Assembly (NCBI GenBank): GCA_045107005.1
Contig: JBGCFP010000186.1
Span: forward strand, 16,258-80,257
DNA length: 64,000 bases
Origin: JBCCMA01 sp045107005
GTDB lineage: Bacteria > Pseudomonadota > Gammaproteobacteria > Steroidobacterales > JBCCMA01
Direction: 5' to 3'
Shown: piece after piece, positions 1 to 8,134 of the stretch
How positions within the stretch are numbered: position 1 is the stretch's first letter
Layout: every line of letters starts with the position of its first letter
Made by a program: the position numbers and the translations under genes
The notes under the pieces: model-generated
The model's database searches: none
Seen by the model: only the letters and a program-made list of their open reading frames with translations
What the model was told of the DNA's origin: nothing

Positions 1-105
1 ATACAACGTCTCGAACGCCTGTGTATCCCGCTCGCGCGCGAGCTGCAAAAGTTCGCTCTCCTGCTGTGCGTTCGCGCTCAAGGTGGATACTACTCCCAGA
101 CTCAT
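1..105 (-). CDS. ECF-type RNA polymerase sigma factor, N-terminal fragment (cut by window edge)
   Basis: The reverse strand reads open for 35 codons from an ATG at 105 to the window edge. The residues ELLQLARERDTQAFETLY match the start of sigma region 2.1 in ECF-type sigma factors, where a run of the form L-x-x-A-R-x-x-D-x-x-A-F-E-x-L-Y is typical. The rest of region 2 and all of region 4 lie outside the window, so the subgroup cannot be told. It runs in the same direction as the lipase-like gene upstream of it at 210-998, about 100 bases away. A short chance match is possible, but frame and motif agree. Confidence 0.6.
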   Translation of the reverse strand, partial: MSLGVVSTLSANAQQESELLQLARERDTQAFETLY

Positions 106-209
106 GGCTCGTGGCGACCCTCGCGACGGCCCCGTGCCGCGCTACTGGTACTTGGACGCGCCAAGGCGGCGCAAGGTTTAAGCAAGTGCCGAGAAAGTTC
201 TAGCCCGAC

Positions 210-998
210 CTAGTCACGCCGGCGCGCGCACGCAGACATTATGTCGTACGAAACGCTATCCAGTTCCCCACTGAAGCAGCCGTCGCGCAAATACGCGCGC
301 GTCTCAAAGACGACTTCGGGTGCGTTCATGATAAAGCTGTGGGCGCGATGCACGGTGGCAAAGTCCTGCATACCGGCAAGCCGCGCGCTGCGCTCGGTGA
401 CCGTCCCGTCGTTCGGCCCTTTGAGCAAAAACGTGCCAAGCGGATGCACCGATCGATCGCCAGCCAGAATACCCAGGTCGAAAGTTGCCGGGCCGAGCCG
501 GTTTGGAAAGCTCAAAGGGTGCGTGCCCAGGTCAGCCCCGGTGGGGCCAAGAACAGCGCGCAGAAAACCACTGCGCTGAACCACGTCGGACAACTCGCTG
601 CCGCCGTTCGGCGGGGCCAGCATGACGACGCGACCGGAAATGACGTCGCGGCGCTCGCGCACGACGGCGCGCAGCAGTATGCCACCGAGGGAATGCGTCA
701 CGGCGTGCACCACCGTGTCCGACACCGTGCACGCGTCGATGGCCGCTGAGACGCGACGTACGAGTTCCTGTGGCCCGTGTCGCGTCGACGGGTAGTCGAC
801 GTGGCACAAACGATAGCCGTCGGCGTGCAGCGCATCGCCAATGGCCTGCAGCGACGTCGCACCGCGCCCAAGTCCATGAATCAGCAGCACGGTCTCGGCA
901 CCAGGCGACCCGGCGTCGACGATCCGCACGGCGGGCGCAGCACAACCGACCTGCGCGAGCGCGAACGTCAGCATTAACGCGGGAAGAATACGTGCCAT
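210..998 (-). CDS. alpha/beta hydrolase, lipase/esterase-like, exported
   Basis: A 262-residue protein with an N-terminal hydrophobic segment ending in QVGC, a slightly irregular lipobox, so probably a lipoprotein. The alpha/beta hydrolase signature is clear: the oxyanion strand LLIHGLGRG near residue 40, the nucleophile elbow THSLGG near 104 with the first Gly of GxSxG replaced by Thr, the stretch LAPPNGGSE, then NDGTV and a late His in RAHSFI as the likely acid and base. It would cleave an ester, but the substrate is unknown. The gene stands alone, with about 100 bases of noncoding DNA on each side. Confidence 0.8.
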   Translation of the reverse strand: MARILPALMLTFALAQVGCAAPAVRIVDAGSPGAETVLLIHGLGRGATSLQAIGDALHADGYRLCHVDYPSTRHGPQELVRRVSAAIDACTVSDTVVHAVTHSLGGILLRAVVRERRDVISGRVVMLAPPNGGSELSDVVQRSGFLRAVLGPTGADLGTHPLSFPNRLGPATFDLGILAGDRSVHPLGTFLLKGPNDGTVTERSARLAGMQDFATVHRAHSFIMNAPEVVFETRAYLRDGCFSGELDSVSYDIMSACARRRD

Positions 999-1102
999 TG
1001 CTCTGGATTGCGGTAACCGGAAACCACGTCATTGTGCAACGAAAAGCGGCGCAAGTCGCTGCCGATTCTCGATGATCGCCCGGGAGCGGGGGTGATTAGC
1101 GA

Positions 1103-1708
1103 CTAGTTAACATCAAGACGTTTTAATCGATTGACGCGTTCACGTTCCACTTTGGCCGCCTCTTCGTCGAGCGGCTCAAACGACATTGACAGCGAGACCG
1201 ACGACGGATTCTGGGCGCCAAGATCGCCAAGCTCGCTGGTAATTTGCCAATGCTGAGGCGCAAGCACCCGCGACAGGAATTGTACGAGCCGTGCCGACAG
1301 GCGCCCGCTCATGGGTTCAACCCGGGCAACAAACCAGTTGAACAGTTTATGCACGTCGATGGATGTGTTGGACGGATGACGCGAGATGTAAGACAGTTTT
1401 TCCCGATAGGCGCGCAGTTCGGCCGTCAGCACGCCGGATGCGGTCAACAGTCGCAATCCCGACCAGTGCAACTGCTGTCGGTAATCGTTTTCGAGAAAGT
1501 CATTGAGCGCGACGCCCATGTCACTGCAAGCGTCAGCGACGCGCGATTTGAACAGCGACCATTCGTTTTTGCCGAGGACAACGGTTTGATCCTTGTCGCT
1601 CATTTGCACCTGATAGCGACGCTCGATCAAGTTGATGTCGGTGATCAGTTCATCGAGATCGTCGATAATGCGGCGCGCTTCGGCGCACAGCCAGTGTTCT
1701 TCGGTCAT
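1103..1708 (-). CDS. hypothetical protein, downstream partner of the flavin oxidoreductase
   Basis: A 201-residue, largely helical and soluble-looking protein with no signal peptide or membrane segment; I do not recognise its family. The start follows a GGAG-like ribosome binding site and lies 15 bases after the stop of the Old Yellow Enzyme gene, so the two are probably cotranscribed. The N-terminal third (EARRIIDDLDELITDINLIERRY) reads as an amphipathic helix that could mediate dimerisation. The C-terminus is charged. Codon use looks like its neighbours. Confidence 0.7.
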   Translation of the reverse strand: MTEEHWLCAEARRIIDDLDELITDINLIERRYQVQMSDKDQTVVLGKNEWSLFKSRVADACSDMGVALNDFLENDYRQQLHWSGLRLLTASGVLTAELRAYREKLSYISRHPSNTSIDVHKLFNWFVARVEPMSGRLSARLVQFLSRVLAPQHWQITSELGDLGAQNPSSVSLSMSFEPLDEEAAKVERERVNRLKRLDVN

Positions 1709-1723
1709 CCATCGTCTCCGGCA

Positions 1724-3025
1724 CTAGTCGCTCGAACCGCGCAATTGACGGCGGCGCGCGAAACCCATTCGGTACTCGTCGCGCAAATGGCGCCACAACG
1801 CACCGAAAGTAGACAGGTTGCGTAGCGCCGGTCGATCGTGAGCGATCTCGATCATTTGACGATAAAACCACGCCACGGCGCCTTGTGTGTTGAACGCGCG
1901 CACAGAATTGAAAGGACTTGCAGGCCCAAGCCATCCCGGGCCGAGCGTCTGGCCGTGTTCGTCGCTGGGCAGTGGAGCGGCTCCACCGTCGAGAAAACTC
2001 TGGATTATGTCTGGTTGGGCGCACAGCGGACGGGCGACGCCAATCACGTCCAGTTCGCCGTTGCGTAGCGCATCGTCCATGAACGCGCGCGAGCGGAAGC
2101 CGCCCGTGACGGCAAGCGGCAGGGTTAGTGCCTCGCGCATTTTCTGGGCGTAGTCGAGAAAGTACGCCTCCCGCTGACGAGTGCTCTGGGCTTTGGGCAG
2201 ATCAAGCGTCTTGGTGCTGCCGGTGCGCCCCACCAGCCTCGGCTGCTCATAGGTGCCACCGGAGACTTCGAGCAGGTCAATGTTCTCTTGCTCAAGCCAC
2301 GTCGCGACCTGCAAGCTGTCGTCCGGGGAGAATCCGCCGCGCTGGAAATCGGCGGAATTCAATTTGACGGCAATGGGAAACGACGCGCCGACGCGCGCAC
2401 GCGTTGCCCGAACCGTGTCGAGCAGAAAACGAGCGCGGTTGGCCAGCGACCCGCCCCACTCGTCGTGCCGGCGATTGGTGACCGGTGACAGAAACTGACT
2501 GATCAGATAGCCATGAGCGGCATGAATCTGCACGCCGCTGAAACCCGCCCTGGCGGCTTGCTCAGCGGTTTCGGCGTAGCGCGTGATGATGCCCGGAATT
2601 TCTTCGGCAGTCAGCGCACGCGGACGCGCGAAGTTGCCAAGAATACGCAGCTGAACATCGGACGCGGACACCGGTTGCATGTTCACAATTCGCGAACACT
2701 GGCGACCGGGGTGGGAAATCTGCATCCACAGCTCGTTGCCCCCTTCCGTACCCGCCGCGGCCAGTCGTTTCAGACCGTCGAGCGGGGTGTTCTTATGGAC
2801 CACCAGGTTGCCGGGTCGCTCGAGGTATTGCGCGTCGATCATGACGTTGCCGGTCACGTGAATCGCGGCGCCACCGTGCGACCAGCGGCGATACAGCGTG
2901 ACCAGCGGCTCGGTGACGTGACCGTGCGCATCGGCGAGCCCTTCGGTCATCGCTGCTTTCATGATGCGATTGCGCAAACGCGTGCCACAAGGCAGTGTGT
3001 AGGGAGAGCAGATGTCGATGGTCAA
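1724..3025 (-). CDS. NADH:flavin oxidoreductase, Old Yellow Enzyme family
   Basis: A single-domain FMN-dependent ene-reductase-type TIM barrel of 433 residues. Visible family motifs are MQISHPGRQ near residue 100, the catalytic pair in GVQIHAAHGYLISQFLSP near 165, the NRRHDEWGG loop that follows, and the phosphate-binding GGFRSR and GVARPL near the C-terminal end. It lacks the C-terminal iron-sulfur and dinucleotide domains of 2,4-dienoyl-CoA reductases. I place the start at a TTG (3025), because a GAAGG Shine-Dalgarno lies six bases upstream and family homology begins there; an ATG at 3112 would add 29 unlikely residues. The natural substrate, an activated C=C bond, cannot be named. Confidence 0.88.
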   Translation of the reverse strand: MTIDICSPYTLPCGTRLRNRIMKAAMTEGLADAHGHVTEPLVTLYRRWSHGGAAIHVTGNVMIDAQYLERPGNLVVHKNTPLDGLKRLAAAGTEGGNELWMQISHPGRQCSRIVNMQPVSASDVQLRILGNFARPRALTAEEIPGIITRYAETAEQAARAGFSGVQIHAAHGYLISQFLSPVTNRRHDEWGGSLANRARFLLDTVRATRARVGASFPIAVKLNSADFQRGGFSPDDSLQVATWLEQENIDLLEVSGGTYEQPRLVGRTGSTKTLDLPKAQSTRQREAYFLDYAQKMREALTLPLAVTGGFRSRAFMDDALRNGELDVIGVARPLCAQPDIIQSFLDGGAAPLPSDEHGQTLGPGWLGPASPFNSVRAFNTQGAVAWFYRQMIEIAHDRPALRNLSTFGALWRHLRDEYRMGFARRRQLRGSSD

Positions 3026-3109
3026 GAGAGGCCTTCGCGTGTGAGCTTGGAAAGCACCGCACGATAACCAACGCAGACCGTCGACACAAAACCGCGACGC
3101 CGGAAAAGA

Positions 3110-3175
3110 CAAAGCGGCGGCAACCGAATCTAACGCACCCTGCCCGGATTGTCAGAGAAGATCACCGCCGCTTTG
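3110..3175. repeat. inverted repeat with 11-bp perfect arms
   Basis: The arms CAAAGCGGCGG (3110-3120) and CCGCCGCTTTG (3165-3175) are exact reverse complements separated by 44 bases. They lie upstream of the flavin oxidoreductase start and downstream of the 3217-3543 gene, both on the minus strand. It could be part of a leader structure or a transcription end; the sequence does not decide. Confidence 0.45.
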
Positions 3176-3184
3176 CGCACGGTT

Positions 3185-3210
3185 GGCGGTCGCGAATCGT
3201 CGCGACCGCC
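3185..3210 (-). terminator. stem-loop, probable terminator of the 108-residue gene
   Basis: GGCGGTCGCGA (3185-3195) and TCGCGACCGCC (3200-3210) form a perfect 11-bp stem with a four-base loop, six bases beyond the stop of the minus-strand gene at 3217. The minus strand lacks a long T tract after it, so termination efficiency is uncertain; on the plus strand only TTT follows. Confidence 0.5.
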
Positions 3211-3216
3211 TTTAAC

Positions 3217-3543
3217 CTAGAATGAGACTGAGTATTGCGGCGTCGGGCGCTCCAAAAGCTGATCGAGTTGGCGGGTGTAGCTGATTGGGTCGATCGACTG
3301 CGCCCCAAGGGCTGACGGCCGCAATACGAAAACCGCGACACCACCGTTAGTCAGTTGAAGATGCCAACGCTCGCGCGGGGTGTGCGTCGTGCTTGCGCGT
3401 TCGCAGCCGGCGTGCGCCGTCAACTCGCCAGATTCAGAATCCGACTCTGACGCCGATCTCGCGCTGCTGCAGAACAGCAGTGCGGCCAGGGCAACAGCGA
3501 TAACTTCTGCGCGGCTTAGCACTTTGCGATGGACTCCCAACAT
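3217..3543 (-). CDS. small exported hypothetical protein
   Basis: A 108-residue protein beginning with a basic segment and a hydrophobic run (VIAVALAALLFCSSARSA) that fits a signal peptide cleaved near residue 31. The mature part is short, with a single Cys and a central stretch WHLQLTNGGVAVFVLRP that could form strands. I do not recognise a family. It is followed at once by a strong stem-loop (3185-3210), which supports a real transcription unit. No partner gene is obvious. Short length and lack of homology keep confidence moderate. Confidence 0.5.
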   Translation of the reverse strand: MLGVHRKVLSRAEVIAVALAALLFCSSARSASESDSESGELTAHAGCERASTTHTPRERWHLQLTNGGVAVFVLRPSALGAQSIDPISYTRQLDQLLERPTPQYSVSF

Positions 3544-3637
3544 CTACGGTTGCTTTCGTAGTACGTAACATATCGTAGCCTTGCCCGTTTGACAATGATT
3601 CTTTTGAATTTGGGAATGTCTGGCAGCTTGAGCTGAG

Positions 3638-4501
3638 CTAGTCGGCGGCTGGCGTCTGCACGTGCACGTAGGCGCGATCAAGATCGATGGAGAGCTGAAA
3701 ATGGCGCAGAACGTCGTTGCCCACGATGACCGTTTCTTCCGCGTCACTGCCCGCGAGCGGCGACTCACCCTCCTCCATCACCACAGCGTCCACGTCATCG
3801 ACCTGAAAAGGCCCCAACCCCACGTAAGGCACGGAGAAGCCCTCATTGACGTATTCGTTGCCGTGGGCGTCAACCAACGCACCGCGCTGCAGCTGGTCGC
3901 TCGCAAGCCAACCGTGTTGGGTGGCCAGACCGCGAGGAATCATCAGTGCGCCGGAAAATTCCGTGGCGAGCGCCGCCCAGACCTCCTGCCCCGCTATGTT
4001 GATCTGGATCAGGGTCCCGGTGCTTTGATTCACGCGCCGCGCGCGGACGTTGGCGAGCTTGTTCATTTCAAGCGCGTCCTGATCGAGCGCGCGCAGGCGC
4101 ATGTTGGGGTAGTCGATTTGCACAATGTGGCCGGAGAAAAAATCGCGCCCGGCATGGATGTCGTAGGGCGGATCATCAAGACGATACACGGACGGCAGTA
4201 CGATTCGGCGACTGGTGATGACCATCGGCAGATCCACCAGCGGCGGCAGATCGAAAATGGCTACGCCCTCAGGCGTGGTGGCTGACGAACTGGGCAGCGA
4301 CCGCAAAAACGCTTCGTTGATGGAATTGGACGGGGAAGCGCTGCCCAGGCGCACGCGCACCTCGCGCCCGCTGATGTGTGCGGCGAATCGAATACTGCCC
4401 AGGTCGGTGCTGATTGGCGTCCACGCGCCGTCTTGGTTGTCACCGGTGGGGCTCGCCGCCAGTGCGACGAGTGCACACAGGGTTGCCAGCGCACAGCGCA
4501 T
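3638..4501 (-). CDS. tandem retropepsin-like protein lacking the catalytic Asp motifs
   Basis: A 287-residue exported protein with a hydrophobic signal segment (residues 1-16). Two halves each follow the pattern of retropepsin-like aspartic protease domains: a hairpin, then where a DTG motif is expected RLGSAS (51-56) and ALATEFSGA (about 177-185), and a closing strand, GRDFFSGHIVQIDYPNMRL and GNDVLRHFQLSIDLDRAYV. Neither half keeps the catalytic aspartate, so it is probably a binding or scaffold protein rather than a protease. The ATG directly abuts the TAA of the dockerin-like gene upstream (zero gap), implying coupled translation. Family assignment rests on the two conserved closing strands. 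Confidence 0.7.
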   Translation of the reverse strand: MRCALATLCALVALAASPTGDNQDGAWTPISTDLGSIRFAAHISGREVRVRLGSASPSNSINEAFLRSLPSSSATTPEGVAIFDLPPLVDLPMVITSRRIVLPSVYRLDDPPYDIHAGRDFFSGHIVQIDYPNMRLRALDQDALEMNKLANVRARRVNQSTGTLIQINIAGQEVWAALATEFSGALMIPRGLATQHGWLASDQLQRGALVDAHGNEYVNEGFSVPYVGLGPFQVDDVDAVVMEEGESPLAGSDAEETVIVGNDVLRHFQLSIDLDRAYVHVQTPAAD

Positions 4502-5473
4502 TTAGTTTGCCGGTGCGACGCAGCTCAAGCCCGGCGGGCTCAGATAACCGCGTTTGAACAGCGCCAGATCGGACACACTGACGACACCGTTGCTGTCCAT
4601 GTCGATCATCGGGTCGGCACTGAAAAACGCGTTGCGCATGAGGCCAAGATCCATCATGTTGACCGCGCCATCGTCATTAAAATCGCCGTCACAAAGATTG
4701 CCGATGCCGTCCAGGTTGGCGTCAACCTGCAGCGGGTTCGCGTAGGTTCTGCAGTTGTCCGCCGCGTCGTTAATGCCGTCCTCATCCGTATCGCGCAAGC
4801 TCTGCAAGTCGAGGAACGTGCAACCGACCACGTCGATGTCGAGCCCGTCCGGCAATTCGATCTCCGTGTAGGCATCCACGACCAGGTTGCCCTGCAACGT
4901 CGGGCCAAGCTCACTGGCAAAGATCTGGTAGGGATTGAGAATGGTCGCTTCAACCGGCAGCGACAAGACGCCGTCGATGGCGTATTGACCGTCGGTGGCC
5001 AAGGTACCGTCGAATACCTCGGTCAGCGCGATGCTTTGATCATCTGAACCGATTGGAGTGATCAGGCGCCAGCGAAAAACGCCGATGTCCTGTTTCAGCA
5101 ACATCTCGCGCGGCACGCTGGACGTCGCGCGCACGACCATCCGCCATGAGATATCGATGGTCTCACCGACAAACGCATCGGTCGGTCGGATATCAATGGA
5201 ATCGGCGAGAACGCTGCGCGCGGTCGCGGTACGACCGATCACTGACTGCAGCGAGCTGACCATGTGTCGATCACGATAGTCAGCGCGAATGTTACCGCCG
5301 ACGCTGCCGTCCGCGTAGCTCACTGCGCGCGCGACGTACGGACCGACCACGGTGCTGCCGTCCTGGTCTGCGGTCACTTCGACCAGCAGTTCAAAGGCGT
5401 TGGCCGGGACCGTCGCCAGCAGCAACAGGGCGAGGCAGGAAATTTGGCGCTTTGCGCTTGGAGTACGAAACAT
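4502..5473 (-). CDS. secreted protein with thrombospondin type 3 and dockerin-like calcium repeats
   Basis: A 323-residue protein with a clean signal peptide ending in VPANA. Residues 27 to about 225 form an unrecognised beta-rich domain. A thrombospondin type 3 repeat (DTDEDGINDAADNC, from 228) is followed by two dockerin-like EF-hand repeats from about 264, DFNDDGAVNMMDLGLMRNAF and DMDSNGVVSVSDLALFKRGY, both with the Asp/Asn calcium ligands. The protein ends shortly afterwards with SPPGLS and a Cys. No cellulosome genes are nearby, so the dockerin-like part may simply be a stabilising or anchoring calcium module. First gene of a two-gene unit with the retropepsin-like gene. Confidence 0.82.
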   Translation of the reverse strand: MFRTPSAKRQISCLALLLLATVPANAFELLVEVTADQDGSTVVGPYVARAVSYADGSVGGNIRADYRDRHMVSSLQSVIGRTATARSVLADSIDIRPTDAFVGETIDISWRMVVRATSSVPREMLLKQDIGVFRWRLITPIGSDDQSIALTEVFDGTLATDGQYAIDGVLSLPVEATILNPYQIFASELGPTLQGNLVVDAYTEIELPDGLDIDVVGCTFLDLQSLRDTDEDGINDAADNCRTYANPLQVDANLDGIGNLCDGDFNDDGAVNMMDLGLMRNAFFSADPMIDMDSNGVVSVSDLALFKRGYLSPPGLSCVAPAN

Positions 5474-5611
5474 ACTCCTGATACTAGCAAACCCTGACCG
5501 CTCGGCACGCCCTATTTAACGTGCTGACGCCGCACTTTGACGCAACGACGCGTTCCAGGCACGGCTAATGCTGCAGTGCGCCAGTCCCGGGCGCGCAGCC
5601 CTGACGTCTCG

Positions 5612-5809
5612 TTATGCGTCGTAATCGGTCGGGCGGTCGCCGTGCTCGATGTGCAGATGCTCATCGCGCGGCAGACGATCGCGCATGAAGCGCAGAGCGC
5701 GCACCGCGTGATTCAACGACTCGAAAAACGGGCTGACCTGGCGGGTGACGCGTGGCGTGCGACCGCGAGGTGACGAAACAATATAGAACGCTGTTTGTGT
5801 ATCCATCAC
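5612..5809 (-). CDS. small hypothetical protein (65 residues)
   Basis: A short soluble protein starting MMDTQTAFYIVSS, with a central helix (FESLNHAVRALRFMRDRL) and an acidic, His-rich C-terminus. It lies about 200 bases downstream of the PP2C gene on the same strand and could be the tail of that operon or a separate gene. No strong ribosome binding site is visible and I do not recognise a family. Its composition looks more like protein than the other reading frames here. Confidence 0.45.
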   Translation of the reverse strand: MMDTQTAFYIVSSPRGRTPRVTRQVSPFFESLNHAVRALRFMRDRLPRDEHLHIEHGDRPTDYDA

Positions 5810-6008
5810 TTTGTTTTACTCCGCTGTGGCCGTTGAAACCGTGACGTCGTTCAAACAAAAAGCGCCGCGCCTGTTGCTGTCCCGATTCGGTGCAAGTATC
5901 GCAACGCGCGGTGACAAAAAGATGACGGGGCAACACCATCAAACAATACAAAGCAGTACAGCGAGAGCGTGACAATTCACGCCAATAAAAGACGCTAATA
6001 ACTCGTGG

Positions 6009-6842
6009 TCAGACCGTTCGCCGGAAGAGTATGTAGCTAAGATCGTCGGGCTTGCTCGGCTGCGCGGAATGCGGCGTGGCCATGCGATGCTGCGTACTCG
6101 TGCGCAGCTTTTCGGCGCACGCGGACAACGGTCCCGCGCGAACGCGCTCAACGATTTCATCGATGCGCAGGTTGTCGAACAAACCGTCGCTGGCCAGCAG
6201 AACCGTATCGCGACGCTTGAGTTCGAGAGCAGGCCCCACTTCGATACTCATTTCGGCAATCCCGAGCGTGTTCGAGACGAGGTGGCGCTCTTCGTGGTGC
6301 AGCGCCTCTTCTTCACTGAGCATGCCGCTCGCTTGCGCAAACCCGACGGGCGAGTGCGCCACGGTTTGCTGCACGATGCGACCACGCTGTCCGATCTGCA
6401 GCAAACCCGAATCGCCCACGTGATAGGTGCGCAGGAAATCGCCGGCAATCGCGGCGACAACCACGGTGGTAGCGGAGCCGACACCACGCTCAATCAGGTT
6501 TCGATTCGCTGTTTCCAGGCCGTTCAGAACTGCCGATCGTGGCGAACTGCGCTGCTCCTGCGCCTGCAACAAGGCGTCGCGCAGGCACGATATCGCCATC
6601 GCCGATGCCTCTTTGCCCTCGCGCCCGCCGCCAAGCCCGTCGGCAACGGCGAGAACCGTCATCGCACCGTGAACGCCGATGACCGCCATACTGTCTTCGT
6701 TGGGCGTATCTTTATCGGGACTGCCGCGACCGAACACGGCCACTTGTCCGCCGGGCACATCGAGAGCCAGCGATGTCTCCATCTGCGGTGACAGATACAA
6801 ATGCTCGATGCGATCGTTCTCGGGCAATGTGGCGTCGGTCAT
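6009..6842 (-). CDS. PP2C-family Ser/Thr protein phosphatase
   Basis: A 277-residue metal-dependent phosphatase. The PP2C metal-binding motifs are all present: NEDS (Asp 50), VADGLGGG (Asp 68), GDSGL in the middle, SDGLFDN and the final DDLSYI. It has no signal or membrane segment, so it acts in the cytoplasm. The start is the ATG at 6842, because it overlaps the kinase stop as ATGA; a longer frame from 6875 would overlap the kinase further. Last member of the coupled TPR / CRTAC1 / kinase / phosphatase unit, and presumably it reverses phosphorylation by that kinase. Confidence 0.9.
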   Translation of the reverse strand: MTDATLPENDRIEHLYLSPQMETSLALDVPGGQVAVFGRGSPDKDTPNEDSMAVIGVHGAMTVLAVADGLGGGREGKEASAMAISCLRDALLQAQEQRSSPRSAVLNGLETANRNLIERGVGSATTVVVAAIAGDFLRTYHVGDSGLLQIGQRGRIVQQTVAHSPVGFAQASGMLSEEEALHHEERHLVSNTLGIAEMSIEVGPALELKRRDTVLLASDGLFDNLRIDEIVERVRAGPLSACAEKLRTSTQHRMATPHSAQPSKPDDLSYILFRRTV

Positions 6843-8134
6843 AGCGAACTCCGGCACCACGGGCAGTGCGACCAATAGTCACGCGTTACGCCCCAGTTGC
6901 AGCGCTCACATCGATCCTTGGTTTTTTCCAGCGTCCAGTTCCTGCGTGTTCGCGTGTGGCACCACGGGCAGTAACGCATGAACGGCATGAGTGGACCGCC
7001 ACAGGCGCTGCGATGACACTTGGCGCTGTAGCGACGATCCGAAAAACGGCGCGTCGTCTCGACTTCGAAACCCGGACCATAGCAAGTCGCACAGTACGCC
7101 CAATCGAGCTTGGTACCGCGATGACAGCTGGGGCAGTGCGCAGCCAGCCGAGTGTCACCACGATGTTTTTTGATTTCGACTCCGCACCACGGACAGCCCC
7201 GCATGCGCTCGCTAACTGGCCCGTCACACGACCCGCAGGCGTAGTGGGTTTCGAGCTCGCGGCCAAACTCTTTCTTGAACTGGCGCACGCGCACGTCTTG
7301 CCAATTGGTTGCCCGCCCGTTGGCTTTGGGCTTGCGCTTGCCTTTGACGATGCGACTGCGACGCTTGAGGTCCTGAAAAACGTTCAGCATCTGCTGCGCG
7401 TCCTTGAACCGTTTGGCGGGCGTCACGTCCAGCGCGCGGCGCAGGAAGGCCTCCATGTCCGGGGAGACTTTGCTGCGCAGTTTCGCGATGCCCGCCGGTG
7501 GCCAGGTAAAGGGCCACTCAGGCACCGACCCGGCGAACATGCGATACAACAGCAAACCGGCGGCGAACACATCCGAACGCGGCGACGGCCGACCCATTGC
7601 CTGCTCCGGCGCCAGGTAACCAAGCGTGCCCGAGCCCGACGCCTTGATCGTGCGCAGCGCCGTTTTGGCAATGCCGAAATCCGCGAGCATCAGATTGTCG
7701 CGACCGAACAGAATCAGGTTTTCCGGCTTCACGTCACAGTGCAGCACGCGCTCGCTGTGCGCGTAGGCCAGCGCGTCGAGTAACTGATCGGCAAAATCAA
7801 TGAGCATCGCCATCGAAACGCGTCGGCTCAGACGCGTTGCCAACGTTTCATCACCAAGCGGCGTCACAATGACAAAACGACCGTCGATAAAACTGGCGTC
7901 TTTGAGCGGCAAAATATTCGGGTGATAAAGCCGCGCCGCGAGCCGCGCTTCACGTTTGAAGTCTTCCAGCGACGCTTTGTCGCTGTGTTCGATGCGCGGC
8001 ACCTTTAACGCAACGCGCTGGCCTTCGATCGTGTCCATCGCCGCATAAACCGACGCGTAAGGCCCTTCCGCCAGCCGCTTTTCGATCCGGTATTTGCCGA
8101 GCTTCTGCCGTTTTTTGAAGTTGCCGGTGGTCAC
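6839..8134 (-). CDS. Ser/Thr protein kinase with a C-terminal 16-cysteine zinc-ribbon tail
   Basis: A 431-residue soluble kinase. Lys 44 in VALK, HCDVKPEN at 132-139, DFG at 152-154 and APE at 175-177 define an intact kinase core, but the HRD arginine is Cys 133 (a non-RD kinase) and the glycine loop keeps only its central Gly. After residue 290 come eight cysteine pairs (300/303, 314/317, 334/337, 348/351, 373/378, 389/392, 409/412, 424/427), four of them in CPWC or CPSC ribbons, enough for four zinc sites. The start is a GTG at 8134 whose bases overlap the TGA of the CRTAC1-like gene (GTGA). The tail may bind nucleic acid or protein, or sense metal or redox state. Confidence 0.88.
   Translation of the reverse strand: MTTGNFKKRQKLGKYRIEKRLAEGPYASVYAAMDTIEGQRVALKVPRIEHSDKASLEDFKREARLAARLYHPNILPLKDASFIDGRFVIVTPLGDETLATRLSRRVSMAMLIDFADQLLDALAYAHSERVLHCDVKPENLILFGRDNLMLADFGIAKTALRTIKASGSGTLGYLAPEQAMGRPSPRSDVFAAGLLLYRMFAGSVPEWPFTWPPAGIAKLRSKVSPDMEAFLRRALDVTPAKRFKDAQQMLNVFQDLKRRSRIVKGKRKPKANGRATNWQDVRVRQFKKEFGRELETHYACGSCDGPVSERMRGCPWCGVEIKKHRGDTRLAAHCPSCHRGTKLDWAYCATCYGPGFEVETTRRFSDRRYSAKCHRSACGGPLMPFMRYCPWCHTRTRRNWTLEKTKDRCERCNWGVTRDYWSHCPWCRSSL

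Noticed and set aside
4502..5473. Cellulosome component
   Set aside because: The dockerin-like repeats are clear, but no cohesin, glycoside hydrolase or scaffold gene is in the window.
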